A DNA stretch of 15,530 bases from Chloroflexota bacterium (GTDB taxonomy: Bacteria; Chloroflexota; Anaerolineae; Caldilineales; Caldilineaceae). The stretch spans positions 1-15,530 of the forward strand of contig QEUW01000160.1 in assembly GCA_003577005.1 (NCBI GenBank). Direction: 5' to 3'. The position numbers and the translations under genes were made by a program. This document shows positions 1 through 7,581 of the stretch, piece after piece. The notes beneath the pieces are model-generated. The model had not been told where the DNA came from and did no database searches. It was given only the letters and a program-made list of their open reading frames with translations. Every line of letters begins with the position of its first letter. Within the stretch, counting starts at the first letter, position 1.

Positions 1-34
1 ATATCATTATGTGCTGATATATTGATGTTATAAT
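1..34 (+). promoter_or_regulatory. Candidate ArsR/CmtR operator and promoter
   Basis: A perfect inverted repeat, ATATCA (1-6) and TGATAT (15-20) with an 8-bp spacer, lies just upstream of the repressor gene. AT-rich palindromes of this kind are typical operators of ArsR/SmtB repressors. Two -10-like hexamers are present: TATATT (18-23) overlaps the palindrome, and TATAAT (29-34) abuts the ribosome-binding site. The first is more plausible, because initiation near 30 would keep the ribosome-binding site in the transcript. Any -35 element would lie at or beyond the window edge. Autoregulation by metal-relieved repression is inferred. Confidence 0.5.
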
Positions 35-44
35 AAGGAGAGAT

Positions 45-413
45 ATGTTCTTATCTGCCGGTCTTACCGCCGTCGAATTTCAGGCCAAGCTGTTCCGCGG
101 CTTTGCCGATCCTTCGCGGCTCTCGATTCTGGAGGCGCTGCGCGCTGGACCCTTGACTGTGAGCGAGATTGTCATCACCACTGGCCTTAGCCAGTCGAAT
201 GCTTCCAATCACCTTGCCTGTCTGCGCGATTGTGGTTTGGTCATCGCACGGCAGCAGGGGCGTTACACTGTTTACACCTTGAGTGATCCACGCGTCGAAC
301 AGCTTATGCAGCTAGCTGACGAACTCCTCGCCGACGTTGCGCACGGTGTCTACACCTGTACGCGCGTCGATCAGCTGTCAGAGAGGCCCCATGGGAACCC
401 AACAAACAATTGA
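45..413 (+). CDS. CmtR-like ArsR/SmtB metal-sensing repressor
   Basis: This 122-residue winged-helix repressor of the ArsR/SmtB family probably releases its operator when it binds a thiophilic metal ion. The recognition-helix region is seen as SQSNASNHLACLRDCG (residues 49-64), with the family phrase FADPSRLSIL at 20-29 and the wing GRYTVYTL at 72-79. Cys59 and Cys63 in CLRDC, plus Cys105 near the C-terminus, match in layout the Cd/Pb ligands of mycobacterial CmtR (Cys57, Cys61, Cys102). The start is ATG45, preceded by AAGGAGAG at 35-42. The 3' end overlaps the ATPase gene by 23 bp, so the two are surely co-transcribed and probably translationally coupled. Cd/Pb sensing is inferred; Zn or another soft metal is possible. 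Confidence 0.9.
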   Translation: MFLSAGLTAVEFQAKLFRGFADPSRLSILEALRAGPLTVSEIVITTGLSQSNASNHLACLRDCGLVIARQQGRYTVYTLSDPRVEQLMQLADELLADVAHGVYTCTRVDQLSERPHGNPTNN

Positions 414-2514
414 AGTGTGCATCCTCGGTATGGACTGCACAGAATGTACGCGGCATGTCCAGCGCGCTATTGCTGCGCTGCCTGGCGTTGAAGCGGTAGA
501 GGTATTGCTGTCAGCAGAAAAGGCCGTCGTGAGCATCGATCCTGCCCAGGTTCAACTGCCGGCAATCCACTGCGCCATCGAGAATGCCGGTTACCGGGTC
601 GCCGCTCCTACGGTGCATTCCCCCGCTGCGCATCCATCCCAGGGCGAGCAACTTGATGCAAGCCGCTATGTTCGCCGGGTCGCCACTTTGCTGACTCTGG
701 TGGTGGGCGCTGTGCTCTTCATCGTTGTCATCGGGGAGTGGCTGGGCCTTTTCGCTGCGCTAACTGGCCGCATACCGGCGTGGCTGGGGCTGCTTTTTGT
801 TGCGGCCGGTGGCTGGCCTATCTTTGTCAATGTGGTGCGGGCGGCTGCCCGGAGGCAGGTCACGGCCCATACTTTGATGACGCTCGGCGTGGTGGCCGCG
901 CTGGCCGTCGGCGAATGGATGACGGCCGCCGTCGTCGTCTTTTTGATGCGGATTGGGAACTATACCGAGCAGTTTACGGCCGAAAGCGCCCGCCGGGCTG
1001 TAAAAGATCTGGCTCAGCTCGCCCCGCGCACGGCGCGGATCGAGCACGATGGCGTCGAAACCGAAGTGCCGGTTGCGTCCGTAGCTGCCGGCGACATCGT
1101 CGTCGTCCGTCCGGGCGAGATGATCCCGGTGGATGGTGAAGTGCTCAGTGGGCACGCCACGGTGGATCAGGCGACGATCACCGGCGAGTCGCTTCCCGTG
1201 GATATCGGGCCGAATGACCGGGTCTTTGCTGCTACCATTGCCCGGCTGGGCACCCTGCGCATCCGCACGACGCGTGTGGGCAATGAGACGACCTTTGGCC
1301 GGGTCGTCAAGCTGGTGGAAGAGGCCGAGGCGCGGCGTGGCGACGTGCAGCGTTTTGCCGACCGCTTTAGCGGCTATTACCTGCCCGTGGTGGCAGGGAT
1401 CGCACTGCTGACTCTCCTCCTGCGCCGCGACCCGTTAGCGACGGCAGCTGTCTTGGTCGTTGCCTGCTCGTGTTCGATTGCGCTGGCGACTCCCATCGCC
1501 ATGCTGGCCTCGATTGGCGCCGCAGCCAGGCGTGGGCTGCTCATCCGCGGGGGAAAGTACATCGAGACCTTAGCGCGCGCCGATGTGCTGCTCATCGACA
1601 AGACCGGCACCCTCACCACCGGCGCGCCCCAGATCACCGATGTGCTCCCCCTCAACGGGCATTCAGAGCAGGAGGTGCTGGCGCTGGCCGCCGCCGTCGA
1701 ACGCTATTCGGAGCACCCTCTGGCTGCGGCAGTGAGCCGCGCCGCCGCAGCCCAACAGATCGCACCTGTGGCTGTGCAGGAATTCACCTCCGTCCCCGGC
1801 CGTGGCGCCTGTGCGATGATCAGCGGCGTTCACGTACAGGTGGGCAATCGCCGTTTTATGGGCGATGATGTTCCTTTGCCCGATGCAACAGCCTTGACCA
1901 ATCAGGGAAAATCACTTCTCTTTGTCAGTTGCGATGGTGAACCGGTGGGTTTGCTGGCTGCCGCTGATACGCCCCGCACCGAGGCGTATGAAGCGCTGGC
2001 GGCAGTGCGGCGACTGGGCATCGACCATATCGAATTACTCACCGGCGATCACGAAGGGGCAGCGGCAATGCTGGCCGACCAACTGGGTATTGCCTACCGG
2101 GCCAATCTCCTGCCCGAAGATAAGATCGCCATTGTCCAGGCCTATCAGGCCCAGGGACGCACTGTCATCATGGTGGGCGACGGCGTCAACGATGCGCCCG
2201 CGCTCTCCCAGGCTGATGTGGGGATCGCAATGGCCCACGCCGGGGCCGATATTGCGGTCGAGGCCGCGCATATCGCCCTCCTGCGCGAGGATTGGTCGCT
2301 GATCCCCGAACTGCTACAGATCGCCCGGCGCACTATGGGTGTCGTCAAGCTGAATCTCGGCTTCACCGCAGTGTACAATCTGGTCGGTCTGACGTTGGCA
2401 GCATTTGGCTTTCTGCCACCGATCCTGGCGGCTGCGGCCCAATCGCTGCCTGATTTGGGCATCCTTACCAATTCGGCCCGGCTGCTGCGGGTGCGTCCAC
2501 AAATCCTAAAGTAG
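391..2514 (+). CDS. P1B-type heavy-metal-translocating ATPase with atypical CSC motif
   Basis: This 707-residue inner-membrane pump exports a transition or heavy metal using ATP. ATG391 is preferred over the upstream ATG337 because GAGAGG sits at 381-386 and the heavy-metal-associated (HMA) domain then begins at once. Domains in order: an N-terminal HMA domain with GMDCTEC (13-19), four TM segments, an actuator domain with TGES (264-267), TM5-TM6, a P-domain with Asp403 in DKTGT, an N-domain with His442-Pro443, GDGVND (596-601), and TM7-TM8. The TM6 motif is Cys359-Ser360-Cys361 followed by SIALATP, where CPC, CPS or SPC is usual. TM7 has YN as in copper pumps, but TM8 reads AAAAQSLPDLG, unlike the copper MxxSS motif. 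The substrate is uncertain; the CmtR-like partner favours Cd, Pb or Zn. Confidence 0.93.
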   Translation: MGTQQTIEVCILGMDCTECTRHVQRAIAALPGVEAVEVLLSAEKAVVSIDPAQVQLPAIHCAIENAGYRVAAPTVHSPAAHPSQGEQLDASRYVRRVATLLTLVVGAVLFIVVIGEWLGLFAALTGRIPAWLGLLFVAAGGWPIFVNVVRAAARRQVTAHTLMTLGVVAALAVGEWMTAAVVVFLMRIGNYTEQFTAESARRAVKDLAQLAPRTARIEHDGVETEVPVASVAAGDIVVVRPGEMIPVDGEVLSGHATVDQATITGESLPVDIGPNDRVFAATIARLGTLRIRTTRVGNETTFGRVVKLVEEAEARRGDVQRFADRFSGYYLPVVAGIALLTLLLRRDPLATAAVLVVACSCSIALATPIAMLASIGAAARRGLLIRGGKYIETLARADVLLIDKTGTLTTGAPQITDVLPLNGHSEQEVLALAAAVERYSEHPLAAAVSRAAAAQQIAPVAVQEFTSVPGRGACAMISGVHVQVGNRRFMGDDVPLPDATALTNQGKSLLFVSCDGEPVGLLAAADTPRTEAYEALAAVRRLGIDHIELLTGDHEGAAAMLADQLGIAYRANLLPEDKIAIVQAYQAQGRTVIMVGDGVNDAPALSQADVGIAMAHAGADIAVEAAHIALLREDWSLIPELLQIARRTMGVVKLNLGFTAVYNLVGLTLAAFGFLPPILAAAAQSLPDLGILTNSARLLRVRPQILK

Positions 2515-2517
2515 CAA

Positions 2518-2575
2518 CACGGAGCACACAGAGAAAAACCTCTATGTGCTCCGTGAAACCTCTGTGCTCTCCGTG
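2518..2575. repeat. Palindromic intergenic repeat, probable bidirectional terminator
   Basis: The left arm CACGGAGCACACAGAG (2518-2533) pairs with CTCTATGTGCTCCGTG (2540-2555) with one mismatch around a 6-base loop. A second, slightly shuffled copy of the right arm (CCTCTGTGCTCTCCGTG, 2559-2575) follows 20 bp after the first copy (2539-2555). TTTTCTT follows on the + strand at 2582-2588. The hairpin lies between the 3' ends of two convergent genes (2514 and 2608), so it probably terminates the ATPase operon and may serve the opposite transcript too. The CTCTGTG/CTCCGTG wording resembles dispersed palindromes I recall from Chloroflexota and other environmental genomes. Confidence 0.7.
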
Positions 2576-2607
2576 GACTGCTTTTCTTGAGCCTGATGTC
2601 GGAGTGC

Positions 2608-5600
2608 TTATTGGGCCACCCACGGTAGAAAGATGCGGTGGCTAAACTGTCCGGGTTCTGCCGCCTCGTCAAGCGCAGTCGGAGTGCGGACTTCCACATT
2701 GGCGCTCGCCTCAAGCAGGACGGCGGCTGTGGCTTCGCCGGCGATGATGCCATCGGCGCGAAGGTAGGCCACATTTTCGATAGCACCACCTGCCTGCTCA
2801 CTCATGCCGATGCGCACAGCAAAGAGCACGGTTCCGCTTGCGCCTGCCGGGAGATCGCCTGGGGTATAGCGGCACTCTGTCTCACCAGTCTCTACATCTA
2901 TACAGAGCCACCCTGCTGAACTGGCGCCGGGCAGAAATGTTGTTGTGGCCGGCGGCTGCTCAATGATCTCGACCCCTGTCGCGCTGTCTGGACCCAGGTT
3001 GCTATACGTCAGCGTGTAGGTCACTACCTCAGTTCTCCCCGGTGACAGCCATATCATCGTCCGGTTGGCCTCTTTGTGGAACTGTAACTGGGGCGTTGTG
3101 ACAAGGCCGGCGTCAATGACCCTGAATGGTTCCCCTTTGCGTAGCGTAACAGGACCAGTCTGTCCCGACTGCGGGTCTGCATCGCTGTCCTGGTCGTCAT
3201 CGCCAGCGTCTGGCTCGGTGAAACCGTACTCTGTAGGCGGTGCAAACGTTAGATAGTAGTCGCCGGGCGCCAGCACAGCGAAAGCGTAATTCCCATGACC
3301 GTCCGTCAGCGCGGTTGCCACAGCTTCTCCTGCCACCTCGTGCAGGGTCACCCGCACACCGGACACACCGGGTTCCAGTTGATCCTGAATCCCATCCCGG
3401 TTCAGATCATGCCAGACCCGGCCAGCGAGACTGGTGAAGATGTCGTCATTCGTGATCGTGCAACTGGCCATCGCGCCGACTGTGAGGGTGACTGTGCCGT
3501 CTGCGGTACAATCACCGCTGAATGTCGCTGCATATCCGGGCTGATTTACTTCGCTGACCACATAACGGCCCGCAGGCAGTTCCGTGGCTATGCCGTTCTG
3601 AACTGGTTGGTCATTGACAAAGAGTGGAAAATCGGTCACGTTCGCCGTGCCGCCGTCATCATTGATCACAATCTTGTGGACGGTCAGTCGCGCCGGGAGG
3701 TCGTCTAGCGTGACGATGCAGTGCTTCTCCTCACCGGCCGCTAACACAACGATCCCGCTACCGGAGCACGCGTCGCTGTATGTGACGAAATAGCCCGGCC
3801 GTTCCAGAGTCGAAACCGTGTGGCTGCCGTTCATGAGCGGTCTGGCTTCACCTTCACTGATTGGCTCGCCATTGATGTAAAGGGGGAAGTCCACTGCTGA
3901 AGCGTCACCACCGTGGTCGTTGATGATGACGCGCACAACGGTCAATACCGGCGCGCGGTCGTTGCTGACAATGGTGCAGTGCTTCACATCCCCAATCTGC
4001 AACGCAACGGTGCCATCCTGAGCGCAGTCGCCGGTCATTGTCGTGACATAGTCGCTGCGGCCGGTCACGGTCACGGTGAAGATGCCGGCGTTGAGGGGTA
4101 CGGTAACGCCATTTTCGATGGATTGATCGTTAACAAAGAGCGGGAAATCACTCGCGCTGGCACTTCCCCCGTACTCGTTGATCACAACATGTTGAACGGT
4201 GAGGCGGGGCGATGTGTCGTCATTGGTGATGTGACACACTTTTTGCTCGCCCACATCGAGCACGATATAACCGTCAGCGGTACAATCACCACTCCAGGCA
4301 GAGGGTGTGTAGCCGGGCAAGACGCTCTCATCCACCCAGTGCTCGCCCGATGCCAGGGTGACTGGCGTCTGCCACGCCACCACCACCCCGTCGATCATCG
4401 CACTGAAGTCGTCGGCGACTGCGGCGCCGCCATTGTCGTTCACCACGCTTTTGACCAGGGTCAGCGTGGGCAGGACGCCGCTGTGCGAAAAGGTACAGAT
4501 GATAGTCTCACCCGGCGCTGGTGTGATCGTAAGCCCGGTGTCGCCATCGTCATATTGGCTGTTGTCTCCAATGAGAACTGTACTCTCGCCAGCCCCAGTG
4601 CAGCCGATAGTGCTCAAGCGCCAGCCAGCGATAGAAACGACGGCCAATGTGTAAGGCTGGCCGATCTGCAGCCCGGAAAATTCGGCTGTGTCGGTCTGAC
4701 CCGCCCCGGGGGCAGCGACGAGTGCAAAGGTATCGATGAAGCTGGACGTAATGGTAAAAGGTTGTGTCACTTCCGGCTCTGTCTCGACGACGACCACAAT
4801 CCGGCCAGAGGCTTCTCCCACATAATAGCTGGCGGCCGTAGCCGTGACGGGGTCATCTGGGCCAATCGCCGGCACTCCGGTAATCACGGTCGTAGAGGCG
4901 TTCTCCCCAAATCCGGCGACGCCCGGAACCGTGCATGTGAAGGCGTCGTCTGCTGCCAACACAGCCGGTAGTGAACCTTCGAGGCAGGTGAGTTCCAGGT
5001 TATTGGCAGCCAACGTGAGTTGGGTCAAGCTGACGTTGCCAGTGTTGGTGATCTGGTAGGTCCAGGTGAGGGGCTGCTGCCATTCTACAGCGGGACCTGG
5101 CGCTGGCGATGCATCCTGGCCGTTGAGGTGCACACTCAAGGCAAGAGCGGGCGCTGCTACGAACGTTTGCGCCGTGGCGCGGTTGTTTGCGCTGTCGATA
5201 TCGCCAGCCGTGCTGATGCGAGCGGTGTTGGTGATCATGCCAGCGACGCCCGGCTCGACTCGCACAGTAAAGGTGATCCACCCGGTTGCTCCGGCTGGTA
5301 GGTTCTCCACCTGCCACTGCGGCGTGGAATTCAGCAAAGTGGCGGGCGGATCAGTGTTGACCGTGGTCAAAAACTGGAGATCCAAGGGCAGCTCATCGAG
5401 AACGGTGATGGGTCCCGTATCGATCCCCGGTACGTGGTTGCTGTAGGTGAGCGTATAGGTGATCACATCGCCCGCCCGCACGGTGGCTGGCCCGGCCTGC
5501 TTGGCAATGGTGAGATCGGGCGCAACACAGACGGTCGGCCCGATAAAGCTCAAGTATTCGGTGCCGCCGTTACACTTATCGCCCTCACCGCCCTCGCAAA

Positions 5601-7332
5601 CCACATTGGGCCCATCGCTTGGCCCGGCGCCAGAGTGGTCGTCATCACCCACGGCGACCAGCATCTGCGTGACGCGGCGACCGGGTTCATCGCTGACAAA
5701 ACCCACCCAGCGCGTGGTGCTGTTGCCGCAACCAGTGGCATCGGTGGCCGCGTCGTATCCGCCGCAATAGGCGATGTCGCCCCCGGCTGTCAGGGGTAGA
5801 GCAGATGGCGGGGAGTTGGCGGCCAGCCAGGGCCCGGCCGGCGCCAATACCGGTTCGATGGGCGCCTCTTGCATAGAGCCATCTTCGAAGAAGAGGCGAA
5901 GAAAAGCCTGGGCGCCGCCTGCGCCGGTGCCCCCGTCGCTGCCATCCCGGTAATAATTGGCGCCAAACGGTTTCGTCTCCAGGTCGCCAAACCAGGCGCC
6001 AAAGGCGAAGACCGGCTCGCTAAAGCTGAAGAGCACGGCGTTGGCACTGTTGTTGCTGCCGCGGAGGTTGCCGGCATCGTTGTAATAGCATCCGGGGATG
6101 CCGTTCGGGCGGGGAGCGCCATCCTGCAGGGTGGCGCCACCGTTACATCCGTCGCCGTGCCCGCTGGCCCAGGCATCGGCGCTGCCGAGCGGCCGGCCAT
6201 CCATGTTGCGTAGGGTGTAGCTGATGACCAGCCCCGAACTCAGCGTCGTCGGCAGGATGCAGTCGCCGGTGCGGTCGCCGCATTGGACATCCTTGGCCTC
6301 TTGTAACACGGCGGTCATGAAATTGGGACAATACTCCGCCTCCTGAGCGGCTGCGCGCCAGGGGTCGTCCTGTGCATCGACCATGGCGCGGCTATTTGCC
6401 TCTTCCTCAGCGATGAAGAGCCTGGCGTAGGATGCCAGGGGATAGCCCACTTCGAACTGCCAGCGGTACTCTGTGGCGAGCGGGTCCGGCGCGCCGTCGA
6501 GATCGGCCACACTGTCGGCTGGAAGCGTCACTGCGCAGGTCTCTCCGCCTGTAAAGTGGGCGTGGGGAAGTTGGATCGTCCGGCTATCGACCAGCGTCGG
6601 GCTGACGGTCTGGCCGCCGCTCGTTGTACACTCGATAAAAGCCGGGCCAGTAACCGTGATGGGCGTGGAAAAGGTGATGGCGATGGCAGCGTCTATCGCC
6701 ACGTCGTAGGCGCCTGTGGCCGGCGCAACGTCGATTACACTGGGGATCGTCGTGAACATCTGCCCGCTGTTGAGGCTGCCAGGCGAGGCAGGAGCTGGCC
6801 CGGCCCAGCCGAAATTCTCCGGGCAACTGCTGGCGCCCATTAGCTGGAGCGAACTGCCAATGGGTGTGGTATCACTTTGCGTGACGCCAACATCCACACT
6901 GGTCAAGCCTAGGGCGGGCCCGCCGGTGGCGGTGAATGCACCCTCATAGCTCAGGAATTGGCGGACAGCGCCCGTGTCGTCCACCAACGCAATGCCATCG
7001 GGCGAGCCATTCTGCAGAGGAGCGATGAAAAAGGCCAGGGCGCCAAAGCCTTCACCCTCGTCGCCCAGCACGCCACTCAGCGCCACAGGTGAGCCATAGG
7101 GGGCGCCGCCCTGCCCGTTGTAGAGGCTGAGCGTCCAGCCGGTGAGATCCGTTCCGGCGGGGCCGGCTATTTCGATAAATTCGTCTACATCGGTGCTCAC
7201 ATTGTCATAGTGAAATTCATTGATGAAAACCGATGTTGTGCAGGCGGCATAGCTGGCTTGTGGCCACGCTATCAGGAAGGACAGGAATAGACAGAATGAT
7301 AGGGTGAGTAAAGCAAAGGGTCGGCGATTCAT
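2608..7332 (-). CDS. Giant secreted mosaic surface protein (LTD, Ig-like, DUF11, prealbumin-like repeats, SdrD B-like)
   Basis: This is a 1574-residue exported protein with a signal peptide (residues 1-30, cleavage probably after ASYA). Domains in order: a lamin-tail-like domain (about 32-168, FINEFHYDN and LTGWTLSLYNG); a Big_5-like Ig domain (about 197-295); a Cys/Gly/Asp-rich unassigned region (about 299-600); a DUF11 domain (about 602-730); a DUF11-like domain (about 730-838); a related beta-domain (about 838-950); four prealbumin/SpaA-like repeats (about 951-1296); an SdrD B-like domain with the Asp-rich DLNRDGIQD (about 1297-1413); and a final DUF11 domain (about 1415-1540). The tail ends in IFLPWVAQ. 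There is no LPXTG motif and no terminal membrane helix. GAGGAG lies just upstream of ATG7332. All the domain families are adhesin or stalk modules, so a cell-surface or sheath role is inferred; the ligand is unknown. Confidence 0.88.
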   Translation of the reverse strand: MNRRPFALLTLSFCLFLSFLIAWPQASYAACTTSVFINEFHYDNVSTDVDEFIEIAGPAGTDLTGWTLSLYNGQGGAPYGSPVALSGVLGDEGEGFGALAFFIAPLQNGSPDGIALVDDTGAVRQFLSYEGAFTATGGPALGLTSVDVGVTQSDTTPIGSSLQLMGASSCPENFGWAGPAPASPGSLNSGQMFTTIPSVIDVAPATGAYDVAIDAAIAITFSTPITVTGPAFIECTTSGGQTVSPTLVDSRTIQLPHAHFTGGETCAVTLPADSVADLDGAPDPLATEYRWQFEVGYPLASYARLFIAEEEANSRAMVDAQDDPWRAAAQEAEYCPNFMTAVLQEAKDVQCGDRTGDCILPTTLSSGLVISYTLRNMDGRPLGSADAWASGHGDGCNGGATLQDGAPRPNGIPGCYYNDAGNLRGSNNSANAVLFSFSEPVFAFGAWFGDLETKPFGANYYRDGSDGGTGAGGAQAFLRLFFEDGSMQEAPIEPVLAPAGPWLAANSPPSALPLTAGGDIAYCGGYDAATDATGCGNSTTRWVGFVSDEPGRRVTQMLVAVGDDDHSGAGPSDGPNVVCEGGEGDKCNGGTEYLSFIGPTVCVAPDLTIAKQAGPATVRAGDVITYTLTYSNHVPGIDTGPITVLDELPLDLQFLTTVNTDPPATLLNSTPQWQVENLPAGATGWITFTVRVEPGVAGMITNTARISTAGDIDSANNRATAQTFVAAPALALSVHLNGQDASPAPGPAVEWQQPLTWTYQITNTGNVSLTQLTLAANNLELTCLEGSLPAVLAADDAFTCTVPGVAGFGENASTTVITGVPAIGPDDPVTATAASYYVGEASGRIVVVVETEPEVTQPFTITSSFIDTFALVAAPGAGQTDTAEFSGLQIGQPYTLAVVSIAGWRLSTIGCTGAGESTVLIGDNSQYDDGDTGLTITPAPGETIICTFSHSGVLPTLTLVKSVVNDNGGAAVADDFSAMIDGVVVAWQTPVTLASGEHWVDESVLPGYTPSAWSGDCTADGYIVLDVGEQKVCHITNDDTSPRLTVQHVVINEYGGSASASDFPLFVNDQSIENGVTVPLNAGIFTVTVTGRSDYVTTMTGDCAQDGTVALQIGDVKHCTIVSNDRAPVLTVVRVIINDHGGDASAVDFPLYINGEPISEGEARPLMNGSHTVSTLERPGYFVTYSDACSGSGIVVLAAGEEKHCIVTLDDLPARLTVHKIVINDDGGTANVTDFPLFVNDQPVQNGIATELPAGRYVVSEVNQPGYAATFSGDCTADGTVTLTVGAMASCTITNDDIFTSLAGRVWHDLNRDGIQDQLEPGVSGVRVTLHEVAGEAVATALTDGHGNYAFAVLAPGDYYLTFAPPTEYGFTEPDAGDDDQDSDADPQSGQTGPVTLRKGEPFRVIDAGLVTTPQLQFHKEANRTMIWLSPGRTEVVTYTLTYSNLGPDSATGVEIIEQPPATTTFLPGASSAGWLCIDVETGETECRYTPGDLPAGASGTVLFAVRIGMSEQAGGAIENVAYLRADGIIAGEATAAVLLEASANVEVRTPTALDEAAEPGQFSHRIFLPWVAQ
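3444..4480 (-). repeat. Four tandem ~85-residue prealbumin/SpaA-like repeats within the surface protein
   Basis: Four consecutive units each begin with a phrase like LTVxKxVINDxGGxAxxxDFPLFVN and end near CTITNDD. They start at about residues 951, 1040, 1126 and 1211. Each unit carries one Cys in a GDC or DAC phrase and one before the terminal ITND-like phrase, which would suit an intradomain disulfide. The units are clearly diverged from one another at the protein level, so this is an old internal duplication and not a recent tandem array. The family resembles the stalk repeats of Gram-positive pilins and of many DUF11 proteins. Confidence 0.8.
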
Positions 7333-7581
7333 AATCTCCTCTCTGGCGCAGTACGTCTCTCGTCAAAACCGGCAGGCGGGCAAGTTTCAACATCGCTTGC
7401 AATAACCTGTTCAAATGGTGAGAAGAAGTGTACGGAGAGAGGAGTGCCGGCTCAATGGGTCATTGGTCGGGACGCGGATCGGCGAGGTGTCGTAGCCAAC
7501 CGTTGCCATTCTCGGAGGCCCCGCTGTGAGGAATGTTGTAACAGAGAGCCATCCATACAATCGACGGCTCTCTGTCTTTTA
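7333..7581. other. Intergenic spacer between two minus-strand genes
   Basis: This 249-bp stretch carries the 5' region of the giant surface-protein gene and a hairpin near its other end (7541-7575, listed separately). The only clear control signal is the ribosome-binding site GAGGAG on the minus strand at about 7337-7342. I found no convincing sigma-70 promoter on the minus strand, but one is likely because the hairpin should isolate this gene from the one upstream. The short ORFs crossing the spacer have no recognisable protein content. Confidence 0.5.
7541..7575 (-). terminator. Perfect 10-bp stem hairpin after the propeller lipoprotein gene
   Basis: ACAGAGAGCC (7541-7550) and GGCTCTCTGT (7566-7575) form a perfect 10-bp stem with a 15-base loop. 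It starts 7 bp past the stop codon of the minus-strand lipoprotein gene. The T-run (TTTT, 7577-7580) is on the plus strand side, and only a weak T/A-rich stretch follows on the minus strand. It may therefore act as a transcript-stabilising 3' hairpin or a weak terminator for the minus strand rather than a textbook one. Confidence 0.6.

Noticed and set aside
29..34. TATAAT as the repressor's -10 box
   Set aside because: It would place transcription start around 41, past the ribosome-binding site AAGGAGAG (35-42); the upstream TATATT is a better candidate.
337..390. Upstream ATG337 as start of the metal ATPase
   Set aside because: It adds 18 residues before the HMA domain with no ribosome-binding site, whereas ATG391 has GAGAGG at suitable spacing.
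3444..4480. CRISPR or DNA-level tandem repeat in the surface protein gene
   Set aside because: The periodicity is at protein level with strongly diverged DNA; units are about 255 bp and coding throughout.
3913..4971. Plus-strand 352-codon open frame inside the giant surface protein gene
   Set aside because: It lies wholly antisense to a gene with clear domains and a signal peptide, has no ribosome-binding site, and its His/Asp/Gly-rich translation has no recognisable family. It is a shadow of codon bias.
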